This document shows positions 25,444 through 34,527 of a stretch of 64,000 nucleotides of DNA, piece by piece; the stretch's first letter is position 1, and every line of letters starts with the position of its first letter. The notes beneath the pieces are model-generated. The model did no database searches. It worked only from the letters and a program-made list of their open reading frames with translations, and had not been told where the DNA came from. This stretch comes from DATJGF01 sp035495315. GTDB taxonomy: Bacteria; Verrucomicrobiota; Verrucomicrobiia; Limisphaerales; UBA8199. The DNA is taken from the NCBI GenBank assembly GCA_035495315.1, contig DATJGF010000121.1, positions 1-64,000 on the forward strand, given 5' to 3'. Both the position numbers and the translations under genes were made by a program.

Positions 25444-26397
25444 ATGCCACTTAAGCCAGACCGTCTCAGCTACGGCGACACTATTGGTGTGGTCGCCCCC
25501 GCCAGTGCGCCGGTTGATGCGAAAAACATCGAGCGCGGCCTGGCAGTTTTGGAAGCCCTAGGCTTCAAACCTAAACCTGCCAGTAACCTTCGTAAGCGCT
25601 GGGGTTTTCTCGCCGGTTCTGATCGCGACCGCGCGGATGACCTGATGCGCATGTTCGCTGACCGGAAGGTGAAAGCCATTCTCTGCCTTCGCGGTGGCTA
25701 TGGCACCGCTCGTTTGCTCTCGATGCTCGATTACTCGCTGATCCGGTCCAGGCCCAAAATATTTATCGGCTATAGCGATGTCACATCCTTGCATTGCGCA
25801 TTTCTAGAAAAGGCGCAGATGCTGTCGTTTCACGGTCCCATGTTGAATTCAGATTTCATCAAAAGGCAAATACCCGCTTTCACGCTCCAGAGCTTTCTTC
25901 GAACACTCATGCAACCTAATCCGGCGGGGAGCATTCAACAGGGGTACAACAGGCGAACTGTTGAGGTGCTGCATCGCGGCGTTGCATCGGGGCCTCTGAT
26001 TGGGGGTAATCTTTCGATCCTCTGCGCCAGCCTGGGAACCCCCTACCAGCCATCTTTCCGCGGCAAAATCCTATTCTTTGAAGACTTGCAAGAGGTGCCC
26101 TACCGGTTTGATCGGATGTTAACCCAGTTATTGAACGCGGGTCTGCTACAGCAACTGGTCGGTATTGCAATTGGCATCAATAAAAACTGTGCTGACCCCA
26201 AGGCAAAGAGAGCCAAGGAGTATAGACAGTCGCTTCGGGACGTCCTAAACGAGCGCCTGCTCTCGCTGAAAATCCCTATTGTTTCGGGGCTACCTTTCGG
26301 ACATGTGCCTGCCAACGCGACCTTCCCAATAGGAGCGATGGCGACACTGGATGCAGAAGGCGGGGACTTGATTATTACAGAATCAGCTGTGAAATAA
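25444..26397 (+). CDS. LD-carboxypeptidase (peptidase family S66)
   Basis: A 317-residue murein tetrapeptide carboxypeptidase-like enzyme (LdcA/MccF family), which trims the terminal D-Ala from recycled muropeptides or cleaves microcin-like conjugates. Family motifs: DTIGVVAPASAPVD, AILCLRGGYGTARLL, the nucleophile Ser in IGYSDVTSLH, FHGPMLNSD, GPLIGGNLSILCASLGTPY, the catalytic Glu region ILFFEDLQEVPYRFDRML, and the His in VSGLPFGHVPANATFPIG. The complete Ser-Glu-His set is visible and the length is normal. No signal peptide, so cytoplasmic. It lies 36 bases after the hybrid kinase and may share its transcript. Confidence 0.92.
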   Translation: MPLKPDRLSYGDTIGVVAPASAPVDAKNIERGLAVLEALGFKPKPASNLRKRWGFLAGSDRDRADDLMRMFADRKVKAILCLRGGYGTARLLSMLDYSLIRSRPKIFIGYSDVTSLHCAFLEKAQMLSFHGPMLNSDFIKRQIPAFTLQSFLRTLMQPNPAGSIQQGYNRRTVEVLHRGVASGPLIGGNLSILCASLGTPYQPSFRGKILFFEDLQEVPYRFDRMLTQLLNAGLLQQLVGIAIGINKNCADPKAKRAKEYRQSLRDVLNERLLSLKIPIVSGLPFGHVPANATFPIGAMATLDAEGGDLIITESAVK

Positions 26398-26476
26398 CCA
26401 CTTGCAACGTTTGAAGCACAGTGTTTAACCTCCTGCGCTTGTCATCACACACTCCTTCGATTACTCTTACGCTGTG

Positions 26477-29400
26477 ATGTCCCATAGTTTTGCGGGCCGC
26501 GGCGGGGCGCTGGTCGCGGCTTGCCTGTTGGTGGCGGTTGTTTCTTCGGCTGCCAAACCTATCCACTTGCGCAATCAAACCATTTCCCCTGAGACACTTG
26601 GCCCTTCTGTAGCACCTCAGGCTTTATCCTCTTCTGGAACCGTTTCTGGATTGTATTTGATTCAATTTCGGATCCCTCCAGACAGTTCAGCCCGAGGGCA
26701 ACTTGCCGCGGCTGGGGTGGACCTGCTGCATTATGTGCCGGAGGATACGTTTGTGGCTCGTTGCCGTAATGTGCGGCTAGCTCAACTCACGGCTATGCCT
26801 TTTGTGGAGTGGGTGGGCGAGTATCGGCCGGAGCACAAAGTACATCCAGCCGTACGAAACGTTGCCAAATCAAAACTGGCAGGTGCTGGAAATGTTGGAG
26901 TCACTGTCCTGCTCGCGCCGCGGGTTACTGCGGGAGAGGTTGCGAGCGCCCGACATGCATTCGGCGCGCTCCAACAGGAATCTGTACTGCGAGCCGGAAC
27001 AATACTTCGCGGGGAGATTAATGCGTCGCAATTGAACATCCTCGCGGGGTCACCAACAGTGCTTTGGATCGAACCAGCGCCGAAAATGAAAATCTTTGAC
27101 GAAGTCTCCTCAAAGATTGTCGCCGGCGACGGGGGCGCGCAGAAGCTGCTAACCCAGCAACTGGGCTTTGACGGTGCCGGAGTGAAAGTAGCAGTTGCCG
27201 ACACGGGTCTGAACAATGGGGATGCTGGTACGATGCACCCGGACTTGTTAGGCCGCACTCCGACCTTTTTCTATTACGGCAACCTGACCGATGCTGCGGA
27301 TGAGCATAGCCATGGCACGCACGTGGCTGGCATCATTGCCGGCAACGGAGCTACTGGAGAAGTCGACGACAATGGCGCGCTGTACGGACTCGGAGTTGCG
27401 CCAGGTGCCAGCATCATTGCGCAACGCATTTTCGATGCTGCCGGCAACGAGCAATTGCCGCCGAGTTTCGAAAAGATGACTCGGGACGCCAAGCGCGCCG
27501 GCGCCGATGTCGGTTCGAATAGTTGGGGCGACGATACTCAAGGCCGCTACGACGTAAGCGCAATGGAATTTGATGAATTAGTCCGCGACGCCGATGCTCT
27601 CACGCTAGGCGACCAGCAATACATCCTGGAATTCTCGGCCGGCAACGCCGGGCCTGGCTCGCAGACTATCGGCAGCCCGGCCGTCGCTAAAAATGTTATC
27701 GCGACTGGCGCTAGCGAAAATGATCGCGAGGATTTCATTATTTACGCCGACGGCCCGGAGGTACTGGCCGATTTTTCGAGTCGCGGTCCTTGTGAGGATG
27801 GGCGCATCAAACCAGATCTGGTAGCGCCGGGCACATGGATTTCCTCGCTGCAATCGGCTTCAGCAACGGATCTTTACGCCTGGTCACCGATCGACGCTTA
27901 CTACCAATACCAGGGTGGGACCAGCCAGGCCGGGCCGCATGCATCAGGTGCTGCCGCGGTTTTCGTCCAATACTACCGGCAAACGCATGCCAACGCGACG
28001 CCCTCGCCGGCAATGGTGAAAGCTGCGCTGATCAATTCAGCGACAGAGCTGGATGAGACTTTCGGGAATGACCCCGTCCCTAACATGGCTGAAGGCTGGG
28101 GACGTCTGGATCTGGTATCGCTGTTCGATCCGTCGCTCAAATTCATCTATATCGATCAGACGACACCCTTGACCAATAGCCAGGTTTTCGAGCAGCGCGT
28201 CCTAATTGATGACCCGACGCAACCACTCAAAATCACGCTGGCCTATACGGACGTCGCGGGATTCCCCGGCGCCAGCCAGGCACTCGTCAATGATCTCGAT
28301 CTGGAGGTGGTTGGGCCGGATGGCATCCTGTATCGCGGCAATCAGTTCCTGGAGGGTGAGTCGATTCCGAATCCACCTGCCCCGGACAAAATCAATAACG
28401 TTGAAGGTGTTTATTTGTTCGCCCCTTTTGCGGGCGAGTACATCGTCCGCGTCCGCGCGAGCAGTGTCGTTCAGGATGCGCGCCAGGATACCCCAGCTAT
28501 AGATCAGGATTTTGCGTTGGTTATTTCCGGGGTGATGGCGTCGCCGGGTGTCGGCTCTATCAATCTGGACCGTGGGTCTTACACCGCACCCGATCGGATA
28601 AAAGTTGTCGTCATCGATACAGACCAGGCGGGACAACCCTCTGTGACCGTAAAAGCCCAAAGCACGACGGAGACGAATCTCGAAATCTTTTCTCTTACCG
28701 CAGCGACTACCAGCGGCGTGTTTACAGGCACAGTCGTTACTGCGGTCGGCCCAGCAACGTCTGATGGCCGACTCCAGGTCGCCCACGGTGACGCGATTCA
28801 GATTAGTTATTTCGATGTCTCCGGAAATGCGACCCGTTCGGCGACAGCCCGGGCCGACCTGGTTCCCCCGGTGCTTACGAGTGTGTTGGCGAAAAACAGC
28901 TTTGGCGTGGTAAACCTTACCTGGACGTCAGATGAGCCCGCGACCGCAATTGTGCGCTTTGGGACCAATGCAGCTCTCAGCGCCCTGACCTCGGCGGTTA
29001 CTAATTCTTTTCTAACGACCGATCATTCGGTCGATCTGGCTGGCCTCATTCCGGGCCAATTGTATTATTTTTACGTAGTCTCCGCCGATGAGGCAGGCAA
29101 CACCGCGACCAACTCCAATGGCGGAACGCTCTATTCATTCACTGTAGCCATTGCCCCGACAGTGCTCTTGATAGATGAATACCAGGATAGCTTTTTCGGA
29201 GCGCCTCCGCTTGGCGGTTGGACCGATCCGCTCGACCAGGTCGGTGTGTCTTACGATGTTTGGGATGCCGGAACCCTCGGGCCGCCGACACTCACCAATC
29301 TCATGCCATACCGAGCGGTAATCTGGCGCGTGCCTGAACTATTCGGCGGCTGGAGCGCGGACGAAATGCTGGCAATCAGCAATTACCTTCACAGCGGCGG

Positions 29401-31564
29401 CGCACTGATGGTTGCGTCGATGGAAATTCTGTCTCGGCTTGAAACGGCGGGAGCGACAGATTTCATCCAAAATGTGCTGCAAGTCGACTCTTACCTAACG
29501 GACGAAAGCGGCAGCACGGGAGCCGCTGAGATCATCGGACTCCCCGATGCCCCAATCGGGACAGGGCTCGACATCGTTATGGATTACTCGCCTTACGACG
29601 CGATTTGGGGCGGCCTGCTTGGACCTGACCTTTCCGATATTATTTTGCCCAGCACCAACGCCACCACCATTCTGCAGAACGATGCCGGTGACAACGTCGG
29701 ATTGTGCTGGCCGGGTATTGGCCGAACGGCCCCGGGGCGGCTGGTCTTTCTCTCCTTTGCGTTCGACGCGGCTCCGATGGACAATGGTGTTAATGATCGG
29801 GTGAACTTATTGCGGAACATCCTGGCATTCCTGGTACCCGGAGCGCCGGGGTTGCCCAGCCTGACGTTAGACTCACCTGCTTATGGTCTGCCGTCCAAGG
29901 TAACGGTCCAATTAGGCGATGCTGATCTTGCAGGAGCAGGCACGATCATCGCCAATGCCTGGAGCACTACACAAACAGCACCGATCACGTTTACGCTGAC
30001 TGAGACCGGACGACGGGGGCTGTTCAGCGGGACATTCGATGTCATTGCTGCGACAAATTCAGCTGTCAGCGGCAAAGTGCGCGCGCAGAATGGCGACACG
30101 CTGCAAGTTCAATATGTCAATAGTACGATCGGCCTGACGCTCACTGCGACGGCTCAGATCGATACCAGCCCGCCGCAAATTCTGGATGTTGTCTCTGACC
30201 CGGATTATCAGCAGGCTGCAATTTATTGGGATACTTCCGAAGCGACGGATGCGCTGGTGCAGTTTGGTGAATCGCCGGGATTCCTCAATCGCTCAGCCTA
30301 TGATGGCACGCCCGGCACCTTCCACGCCGTAACCTTATCAGGGTTGATCCCGAACAAGGTTTACTATTTCCAAGTGGTCAGCCGCGACGTGGCCGGAAAT
30401 ACCGCGCTCGATAATAACCACGGCACTTTGTATAACTTCAAAACACTGCTGCCGCTCTTGCCGCCCTGGTCGGATAATATGGACAAAGGAATCGGCGACT
30501 GGAGTGTTTATACGCCGCCTGATAGTCAGGTCGAATGGACCCTGGGCGTGCCTGATAACGGGGCGGTAACTGAAGCCCACTCGCCTCCCAACGCGTGGGG
30601 CAGCAATCTCAACGGCGATTCCATCGACACGGCAGAATCGTTCCTGATCAGCCCGGCGGTTTTCCTCACTAACGGCACTTCGGCAACTCTGACATTCTGG
30701 CACTGGTATGATTTCACCGACCCGAACGGCAATGACATTATTAACTTCGGCGAGGTGGACATTTTGACGAACAACAGCGCGACGACGATTCCACTGGCTC
30801 AATACAGCGACGCCTCAGGCGATTGGATAGAGGAACAGATAGACCTGACACCTTTCCTCGGGCAAATCGTGTATATCGCATGGCATTACGTGCTGTTTTC
30901 GATCGACACCGGGCCGCGGCCGGGATGGCTGGTAGACGATGTCTCCATTACCGTATCCACTACTCAAAAGGGAACGGTGCGGATTACCAACAACCTGGCG
31001 CAGACCACTTATGTGCTAAGTGGGCCCCTTTCGCTGCAAGGCAAGGGTCTCGGAACAGTTATCACCAATGCCGCCCCCGGGCAGTACATCCTCGAATTCG
31101 CTGACGTGCCCTACTATTTAACTCCGACGCCGCAAACGAACACGCTGCCACCAGGAGGCACGATCTTGTTGCAGGGCAACTATAAATTCCCAGACGCCAA
31201 CACGAATGGAATCTCTGATCTCTGGGAAACCAATTATTTCGGCACGGTTTCCCCCACTCGCACGCAATTGACCGACACGGACGGTGATGGCATGACGGAT
31301 TATGCCGAATTCATAGCGGGCACCAACCCCAACGATTCTCAGTCCAACTTGCGCATTACCGATCAAGTCCAAACCGGCAGCACCGTGCGCCTGGAATGGA
31401 CCTCAACCCCAGGGCGGGCGTACTGCGTCTTTGGAAGCGCGGATGGGATTACGTGGTCGGCCATATCCGCATGGTTGCAGGCGACTAGCACGTCGATGAG
31501 TTATACCCTGCCACTGTCCAGCCCCGGTGGTCCGTATTTGTACCGCATCGAGGTGCGGCCATAG
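26477..31564 (+). CDS. Giant secreted subtilisin-like serine protease (S8) with C-terminal modules
   Basis: A ~1695-residue exported protein. The signal peptide is GALVAACLLVAVVSSAA. An inhibitor-like prodomain precedes an S8 catalytic domain with Asp in VKVAVADTGLNNGD (about residue 241), His in EHSHGTHVAGIIAGNG (about 279), the oxyanion Asn in SNSWGDD, and Ser in GGTSQAGPHASGAAAV (about 483). Downstream are a P-domain-like segment (VNDLDLEVVGPDG), two fibronectin III-like repeats with matching VYYFQVVSRDVAGN and LYYFYVVSADEAGN, an amidotransferase-like insert (VLLIDEYQDSFFGAPP), a jelly-roll-like part, a Ca-binding PDANTNGISDLWE/DTDGDGMTDYAE repeat, and a terminal small domain (PYLYRIEVRP). 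Likely an extracellular protease for polymer breakdown. ATG 26477 follows a GTG at 26474. Confidence 0.92.
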   Translation: MSHSFAGRGGALVAACLLVAVVSSAAKPIHLRNQTISPETLGPSVAPQALSSSGTVSGLYLIQFRIPPDSSARGQLAAAGVDLLHYVPEDTFVARCRNVRLAQLTAMPFVEWVGEYRPEHKVHPAVRNVAKSKLAGAGNVGVTVLLAPRVTAGEVASARHAFGALQQESVLRAGTILRGEINASQLNILAGSPTVLWIEPAPKMKIFDEVSSKIVAGDGGAQKLLTQQLGFDGAGVKVAVADTGLNNGDAGTMHPDLLGRTPTFFYYGNLTDAADEHSHGTHVAGIIAGNGATGEVDDNGALYGLGVAPGASIIAQRIFDAAGNEQLPPSFEKMTRDAKRAGADVGSNSWGDDTQGRYDVSAMEFDELVRDADALTLGDQQYILEFSAGNAGPGSQTIGSPAVAKNVIATGASENDREDFIIYADGPEVLADFSSRGPCEDGRIKPDLVAPGTWISSLQSASATDLYAWSPIDAYYQYQGGTSQAGPHASGAAAVFVQYYRQTHANATPSPAMVKAALINSATELDETFGNDPVPNMAEGWGRLDLVSLFDPSLKFIYIDQTTPLTNSQVFEQRVLIDDPTQPLKITLAYTDVAGFPGASQALVNDLDLEVVGPDGILYRGNQFLEGESIPNPPAPDKINNVEGVYLFAPFAGEYIVRVRASSVVQDARQDTPAIDQDFALVISGVMASPGVGSINLDRGSYTAPDRIKVVVIDTDQAGQPSVTVKAQSTTETNLEIFSLTAATTSGVFTGTVVTAVGPATSDGRLQVAHGDAIQISYFDVSGNATRSATARADLVPPVLTSVLAKNSFGVVNLTWTSDEPATAIVRFGTNAALSALTSAVTNSFLTTDHSVDLAGLIPGQLYYFYVVSADEAGNTATNSNGGTLYSFTVAIAPTVLLIDEYQDSFFGAPPLGGWTDPLDQVGVSYDVWDAGTLGPPTLTNLMPYRAVIWRVPELFGGWSADEMLAISNYLHSGGALMVASMEILSRLETAGATDFIQNVLQVDSYLTDESGSTGAAEIIGLPDAPIGTGLDIVMDYSPYDAIWGGLLGPDLSDIILPSTNATTILQNDAGDNVGLCWPGIGRTAPGRLVFLSFAFDAAPMDNGVNDRVNLLRNILAFLVPGAPGLPSLTLDSPAYGLPSKVTVQLGDADLAGAGTIIANAWSTTQTAPITFTLTETGRRGLFSGTFDVIAATNSAVSGKVRAQNGDTLQVQYVNSTIGLTLTATAQIDTSPPQILDVVSDPDYQQAAIYWDTSEATDALVQFGESPGFLNRSAYDGTPGTFHAVTLSGLIPNKVYYFQVVSRDVAGNTALDNNHGTLYNFKTLLPLLPPWSDNMDKGIGDWSVYTPPDSQVEWTLGVPDNGAVTEAHSPPNAWGSNLNGDSIDTAESFLISPAVFLTNGTSATLTFWHWYDFTDPNGNDIINFGEVDILTNNSATTIPLAQYSDASGDWIEEQIDLTPFLGQIVYIAWHYVLFSIDTGPRPGWLVDDVSITVSTTQKGTVRITNNLAQTTYVLSGPLSLQGKGLGTVITNAAPGQYILEFADVPYYLTPTPQTNTLPPGGTILLQGNYKFPDANTNGISDLWETNYFGTVSPTRTQLTDTDGDGMTDYAEFIAGTNPNDSQSNLRITDQVQTGSTVRLEWTSTPGRAYCVFGSADGITWSAISAWLQATSTSMSYTLPLSSPGGPYLYRIEVRP

Positions 31565-31610
31565 GAGGCTCGTAGTTGTTGATATCCCGCCGCGCAAACT
31601 GAAGACATGT

Positions 31611-31657
31611 GCAGACTGAAAGTCTGCGGTACGACAGAGTGAAAGTCTGCGCTACGG
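31611..31657. repeat. Copy of the 'cagagtgaaagtctgcg' repeat family
   Basis: Two tandem units, gcagactgaaagtctgcggt and acagagtgaaagtctgcgct, match the interior and tail of the element at 18949-19105. It lies between the subtilase stop and the pseudouridine synthase gene. A partial, dispersed palindromic repeat. Confidence 0.7.
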
Positions 31658-31691
31658 GAGACCATCGAGCGTCAGCGGGAGCATTAATCGC

Positions 31692-32312
31692 ATGTTGCTG
31701 GCGTTTAACAAACCATTCGGAGTCCATTCGCAATTTACCAGAGAAGGCCGCGAACATCGGACGCTGGCGGATTTCCAATTTCCGAAAAACGTTTATCCAA
31801 TCGGCCGACTCGATGCCGATTCGGAAGGATTGCTGCTGCTGAGCGATGAAAGCGCTTTGAATCAGCGCTTGCTGCATCCGCGTCAGGCTCATCAGCGCGA
31901 ATACTGGGCTCAGGTCGAGCGCCTCCCAAGTCAGGCCTCCCTCGAGAGACTGCGAAAGGGAATTGTTATACAACGGCGCAAAACACTTTGCTGCGGGGCT
32001 TGGATCATCGAACCGCAACCCGATATTCCACCGCGTGACCCACCCATTCGTTACCGCAAACAGGTGCCGACCTGCTGGGTCGGCTTGGAACTGGTCGAAG
32101 GAAAGAATCGACAGGTCCGCCGTATGACAGCCGCGATCGGCCATCCAACTTTGCGCCTGATTCGCGTTCGCATCGGTAAGTTTCAGTTGGGCAATCTTCC
32201 CTCCGGAGCGTGGCGAGAACTAACCGAACCGGAACGCGCGCTTGTGCTGGGCTTTGTAGGAGACGACGTAAGGAGACTCCAATCTGGAATGCATACCGAA
32301 GAGCTGAGTTGA
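31692..32312 (+). CDS. Pseudouridine synthase (RluE/RsuA-like)
   Basis: A 206-residue RsuA-family pseudouridine synthase without an S4 domain, as in RluE-like enzymes that modify 23S rRNA. Motifs: LLAFNKPFGVHSQF, the catalytic Asp in YPIGRLDADSEGLLLLSDES, and GKNRQVRRMTAAIGHPTLRL with the C-terminal RVRIGKFQLGNLPSGAWREL. The core ends near residue 185. The last ~20 residues (FVGDDVRRL onward) are encoded by the left arm and spacer of an 86-bp palindromic element, which also provides the stop codon. The enzyme core is complete, so activity is expected. Confidence 0.92.
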   Translation: MLLAFNKPFGVHSQFTREGREHRTLADFQFPKNVYPIGRLDADSEGLLLLSDESALNQRLLHPRQAHQREYWAQVERLPSQASLERLRKGIVIQRRKTLCCGAWIIEPQPDIPPRDPPIRYRKQVPTCWVGLELVEGKNRQVRRMTAAIGHPTLRLIRVRIGKFQLGNLPSGAWRELTEPERALVLGFVGDDVRRLQSGMHTEELS

Positions 32313-32340
32313 TCAGAGTCTCCTTACGTCGTCTCCTACA
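32255..32340. repeat. Palindromic element family A, copy 1 (86 bp)
   Basis: Perfect 25-base inverted arms at 32255-32279 and 32316-32340 (tgtaggagacgacgtaagga, then gactc), around a 36-base spacer. The left arm overlaps the 3' end of the pseudouridine synthase gene. The same arms recur at 35787, 38172 and 62513. Confidence 0.92.
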
Positions 32341-32409
32341 ATCCGCGAGGAGGAAGAAAGAACGACTAAAACTTTGACATCTCATCCTAATCCGCTAAAG
32401 AAATTCGCC

Positions 32410-33180
32410 ATGCGAGCCATTATTTTACCCCTTATGATTGGTGCGATTAGTTTGTTAAAAGTTTCCGGCGAACAACCCGGTCCCGGCAAACAAGTTGAGC
32501 AGGAATTAAAAGCACCCGGGGGTAAATCGATCGGTTATTTGCTTTATCTGCCAAAAAACTACCAGGCCAAAGAGAAATGGCCGCTGCTCTTGTTTCTCCA
32601 CGGCCGTGGCGAAAGCGATGGTCCGCTCAGTATCGTAAAAAAATGGGGGCCGCCACGCTTCATCGACCACGGGGTTGACTTCCCGTATGTCGTCGTATCG
32701 CCCCAGTGTCCTCCCAATCCTGAGTCATGGCCGAAACCATCGCAACAGGAGTTATTGCTGGCACTGCTCGACCACATCGGCAGTTCCTGCAAAGTCGATG
32801 CGGAGCGCGTTTACCTTACCGGGTTGAGCATGGGCGGGTACGGTTCCTGGAGACTCGCGGCCGATCACCCGCAGCGTTTTGCCGCGGTCGTGCCCGTTTG
32901 CGGCGCGGGCAATCCGGCCGACGCCGATAAACTCAAGGCGCTTCCGATTTGGGTCTGGCATGGCACCGAAGATTCAGCCGTTCCGTTTCAGCGTTCGGTG
33001 GAAATGGTGGACGCGATTAAGAAAGCGGGCGGCACCACGATTCGATTCACGTCGCTCGAACATGTGGGACACAACTCCTGGGAGGCTGCGTATGCAACGC
33101 CTGAACTTTACCAATGGCTCGATAAGCAAACGATTTCCAATAATCGCGCCCGGGCCATCGGCGCTGCTCACGGAAACTAA
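32410..33180 (+). CDS. Exported esterase/PHB-depolymerase-like alpha/beta hydrolase
   Basis: A 256-residue secreted hydrolase of the phospholipase/carboxylesterase-like group common in polysaccharide degraders. Signal peptide AIILPLMIGAISLLKVSG. Then IGYLLYLPKNYQAKEKWPLL, LLFLHGRGESDG (oxyanion region), VVVSPQCPPNPESWPK, the nucleophile Ser in RVYLTGLSMGGYGSW, the acid in WHGTEDSAVPFQRS and the His in LEHVGHNSWEAAY. The triad is intact. ATG 32410 begins the signal peptide; the upstream TTG at 32374 is less likely. Substrate (acetylxylan, feruloyl ester or other) cannot be decided. Confidence 0.88.
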   Translation: MRAIILPLMIGAISLLKVSGEQPGPGKQVEQELKAPGGKSIGYLLYLPKNYQAKEKWPLLLFLHGRGESDGPLSIVKKWGPPRFIDHGVDFPYVVVSPQCPPNPESWPKPSQQELLLALLDHIGSSCKVDAERVYLTGLSMGGYGSWRLAADHPQRFAAVVPVCGAGNPADADKLKALPIWVWHGTEDSAVPFQRSVEMVDAIKKAGGTTIRFTSLEHVGHNSWEAAYATPELYQWLDKQTISNNRARAIGAAHGN

Positions 33181-33182
33181 AG

Positions 33183-33551
33183 TCACTGCCAAATCAGCAG
33201 CATTACGACTGGAATCACCACTCCAGCTCCCAGACACAACGCCGCCGAAACAGTGCTGCGCCCGTAGCGGAACGCCATGATGACCCCTAAAATGGTCGTC
33301 GTTACCAGGCCCACCGAGGCCGCCAGCATGAAATAACGCAGCGGGGTAACCGAATCGGGCCTAGCAGGCGGCAGGTGTTGGTACTGGTGAATGTCTGAAA
33401 GCAAAACCACCGAACGCGGCGGCACATAACTGCCATTCTTCTTGCCGCGGTGCAGTCCGAAAAGCTGCCACGCGCCGGTGACCGCGAAAAAGATGAGCAC
33501 CGGCGCGAAGAGGCAACCAAGGTAGAGGTGAAGTTCACGGAGTTTTTTCAT
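33183..33551 (-). CDS. PepSY-associated membrane protein
   Basis: A 122-residue inner-membrane protein starting KKLRELHLYLGCLFAPVLIF, the first-helix signature of PepSY-associated TM proteins (conserved His in LHLYLGC). It has one N-terminal helix and two C-terminal helices (YFMLAASVGLVTTTILGVIM, ALCLGAGVVIPVVMLLIW) with a short periplasmic loop. It is much shorter than full PepSY-TM reductase-like proteins, so it is a small variant. It converges on the esterase gene with a two-base gap. Function unknown, possibly linked to iron or redox membrane systems. Confidence 0.75.
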   Translation of the reverse strand: MKKLRELHLYLGCLFAPVLIFFAVTGAWQLFGLHRGKKNGSYVPPRSVVLLSDIHQYQHLPPARPDSVTPLRYFMLAASVGLVTTTILGVIMAFRYGRSTVSAALCLGAGVVIPVVMLLIWQ

Positions 33552-33729
33552 GCAGCTCTTTTTATCGAGACCTTCTCCAATTCCCAGTCTGCAATTGTCA
33601 GAGAATTGTAAAAAAATTGTGAAACCACCTGGAACTCGCGCATTGGAGAAACGCTGAGCAGCGTAATGCCCCCTAATTGCTTGACGTACTCACGCCGCCG
33701 GGACATTCTATGTGCAAGAGAGGCACGAA

Positions 33730-34479
33730 ATGAGAAGAATAAGGCTGGTGGGAATCGCTGCAGGTCTCGTCTTCATTCTAGTATCGTGTTCCACCGCAAA
33801 AACACCGCAGGAGCCGACGTCAACCCGAGGATCCTCGCCTCCGGCCGAAGCGGTCTTGAAGCGAATGGCCCGAGTTTACATTTCGGTAAAATCCTATGCC
33901 GATTCGGGCGAGGTTTATGATTACCGAAATGGTGTGCGCGAGCCCGACACCATGAGCTTTCGCATTCACTTTGTTCGGCCCGACCACCTTCGGTTTGAAA
34001 TGACAAAGTATATCGGCTCGCCCTATTTCCCGAAGACCTACTATGTTCTTTGGTCCTACGGAAATGCAACCTACACCTGGTGTCAGTCGTATCCTCAAAT
34101 TGAGACGTGCCGCGATGTGACATCCGCCATTACCCAGTTTACTGGAATTTCCGACCGCTCCGTTCACAACATTCCCTCGCTCCTGCAAACAAACTTTGGC
34201 TGGCAGGAGTATCTCTATCATTTAACCTCGCCGAGGATTCTCGGCCAGGAAGTATTTGAACAAGTTGACTGTTACCGCATCCAGGGCGGAGGCAAAGGTG
34301 AACGTCAGTTTGAAATCTGGCTTGGCAAGTCCGATTACCTCATCAGGAAGATTCGGACAACCTATCCGGGTTTCAGTTCAGAGGAGATCCACCGGGGAAT
34401 CGCGATTAACGAGCCGACTTCTCCCGATATGCTCAGCTTCACACCGCCGATGTCCATTGAGAATCAAAGGCAGAACTAA
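33730..34479 (+). CDS. LolA/DUF2092-like lipoprotein
   Basis: A 249-residue lipoprotein with lipobox ILVSC after the signal core LVGIAAGLVFILVSC. The mature part resembles outer-membrane-lipoprotein-sorting-like proteins (DUF2092): AEAVLKRMARVYISVKSYAD, SGEVYDYRNG, FRIHFVRPDHLRFEMTK, VDCYRIQGGG, FEIWLGKSDYLIRKI. ATG 33730 follows a gagagg Shine-Dalgarno; the ATG at 33712 is an alternative. It is the first gene before the secretion-type ATPase (48-base gap), so it may belong to that operon as a lipid or protein carrier in the envelope (inference). Confidence 0.8.
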   Translation: MRRIRLVGIAAGLVFILVSCSTAKTPQEPTSTRGSSPPAEAVLKRMARVYISVKSYADSGEVYDYRNGVREPDTMSFRIHFVRPDHLRFEMTKYIGSPYFPKTYYVLWSYGNATYTWCQSYPQIETCRDVTSAITQFTGISDRSVHNIPSLLQTNFGWQEYLYHLTSPRILGQEVFEQVDCYRIQGGGKGERQFEIWLGKSDYLIRKIRTTYPGFSSEEIHRGIAINEPTSPDMLSFTPPMSIENQRQN

Positions 34480-34527
34480 CAGGACGCAAGCGGCTCGCGC
34501 CCCGTACGTGATTGAAGTGACGGAAGG

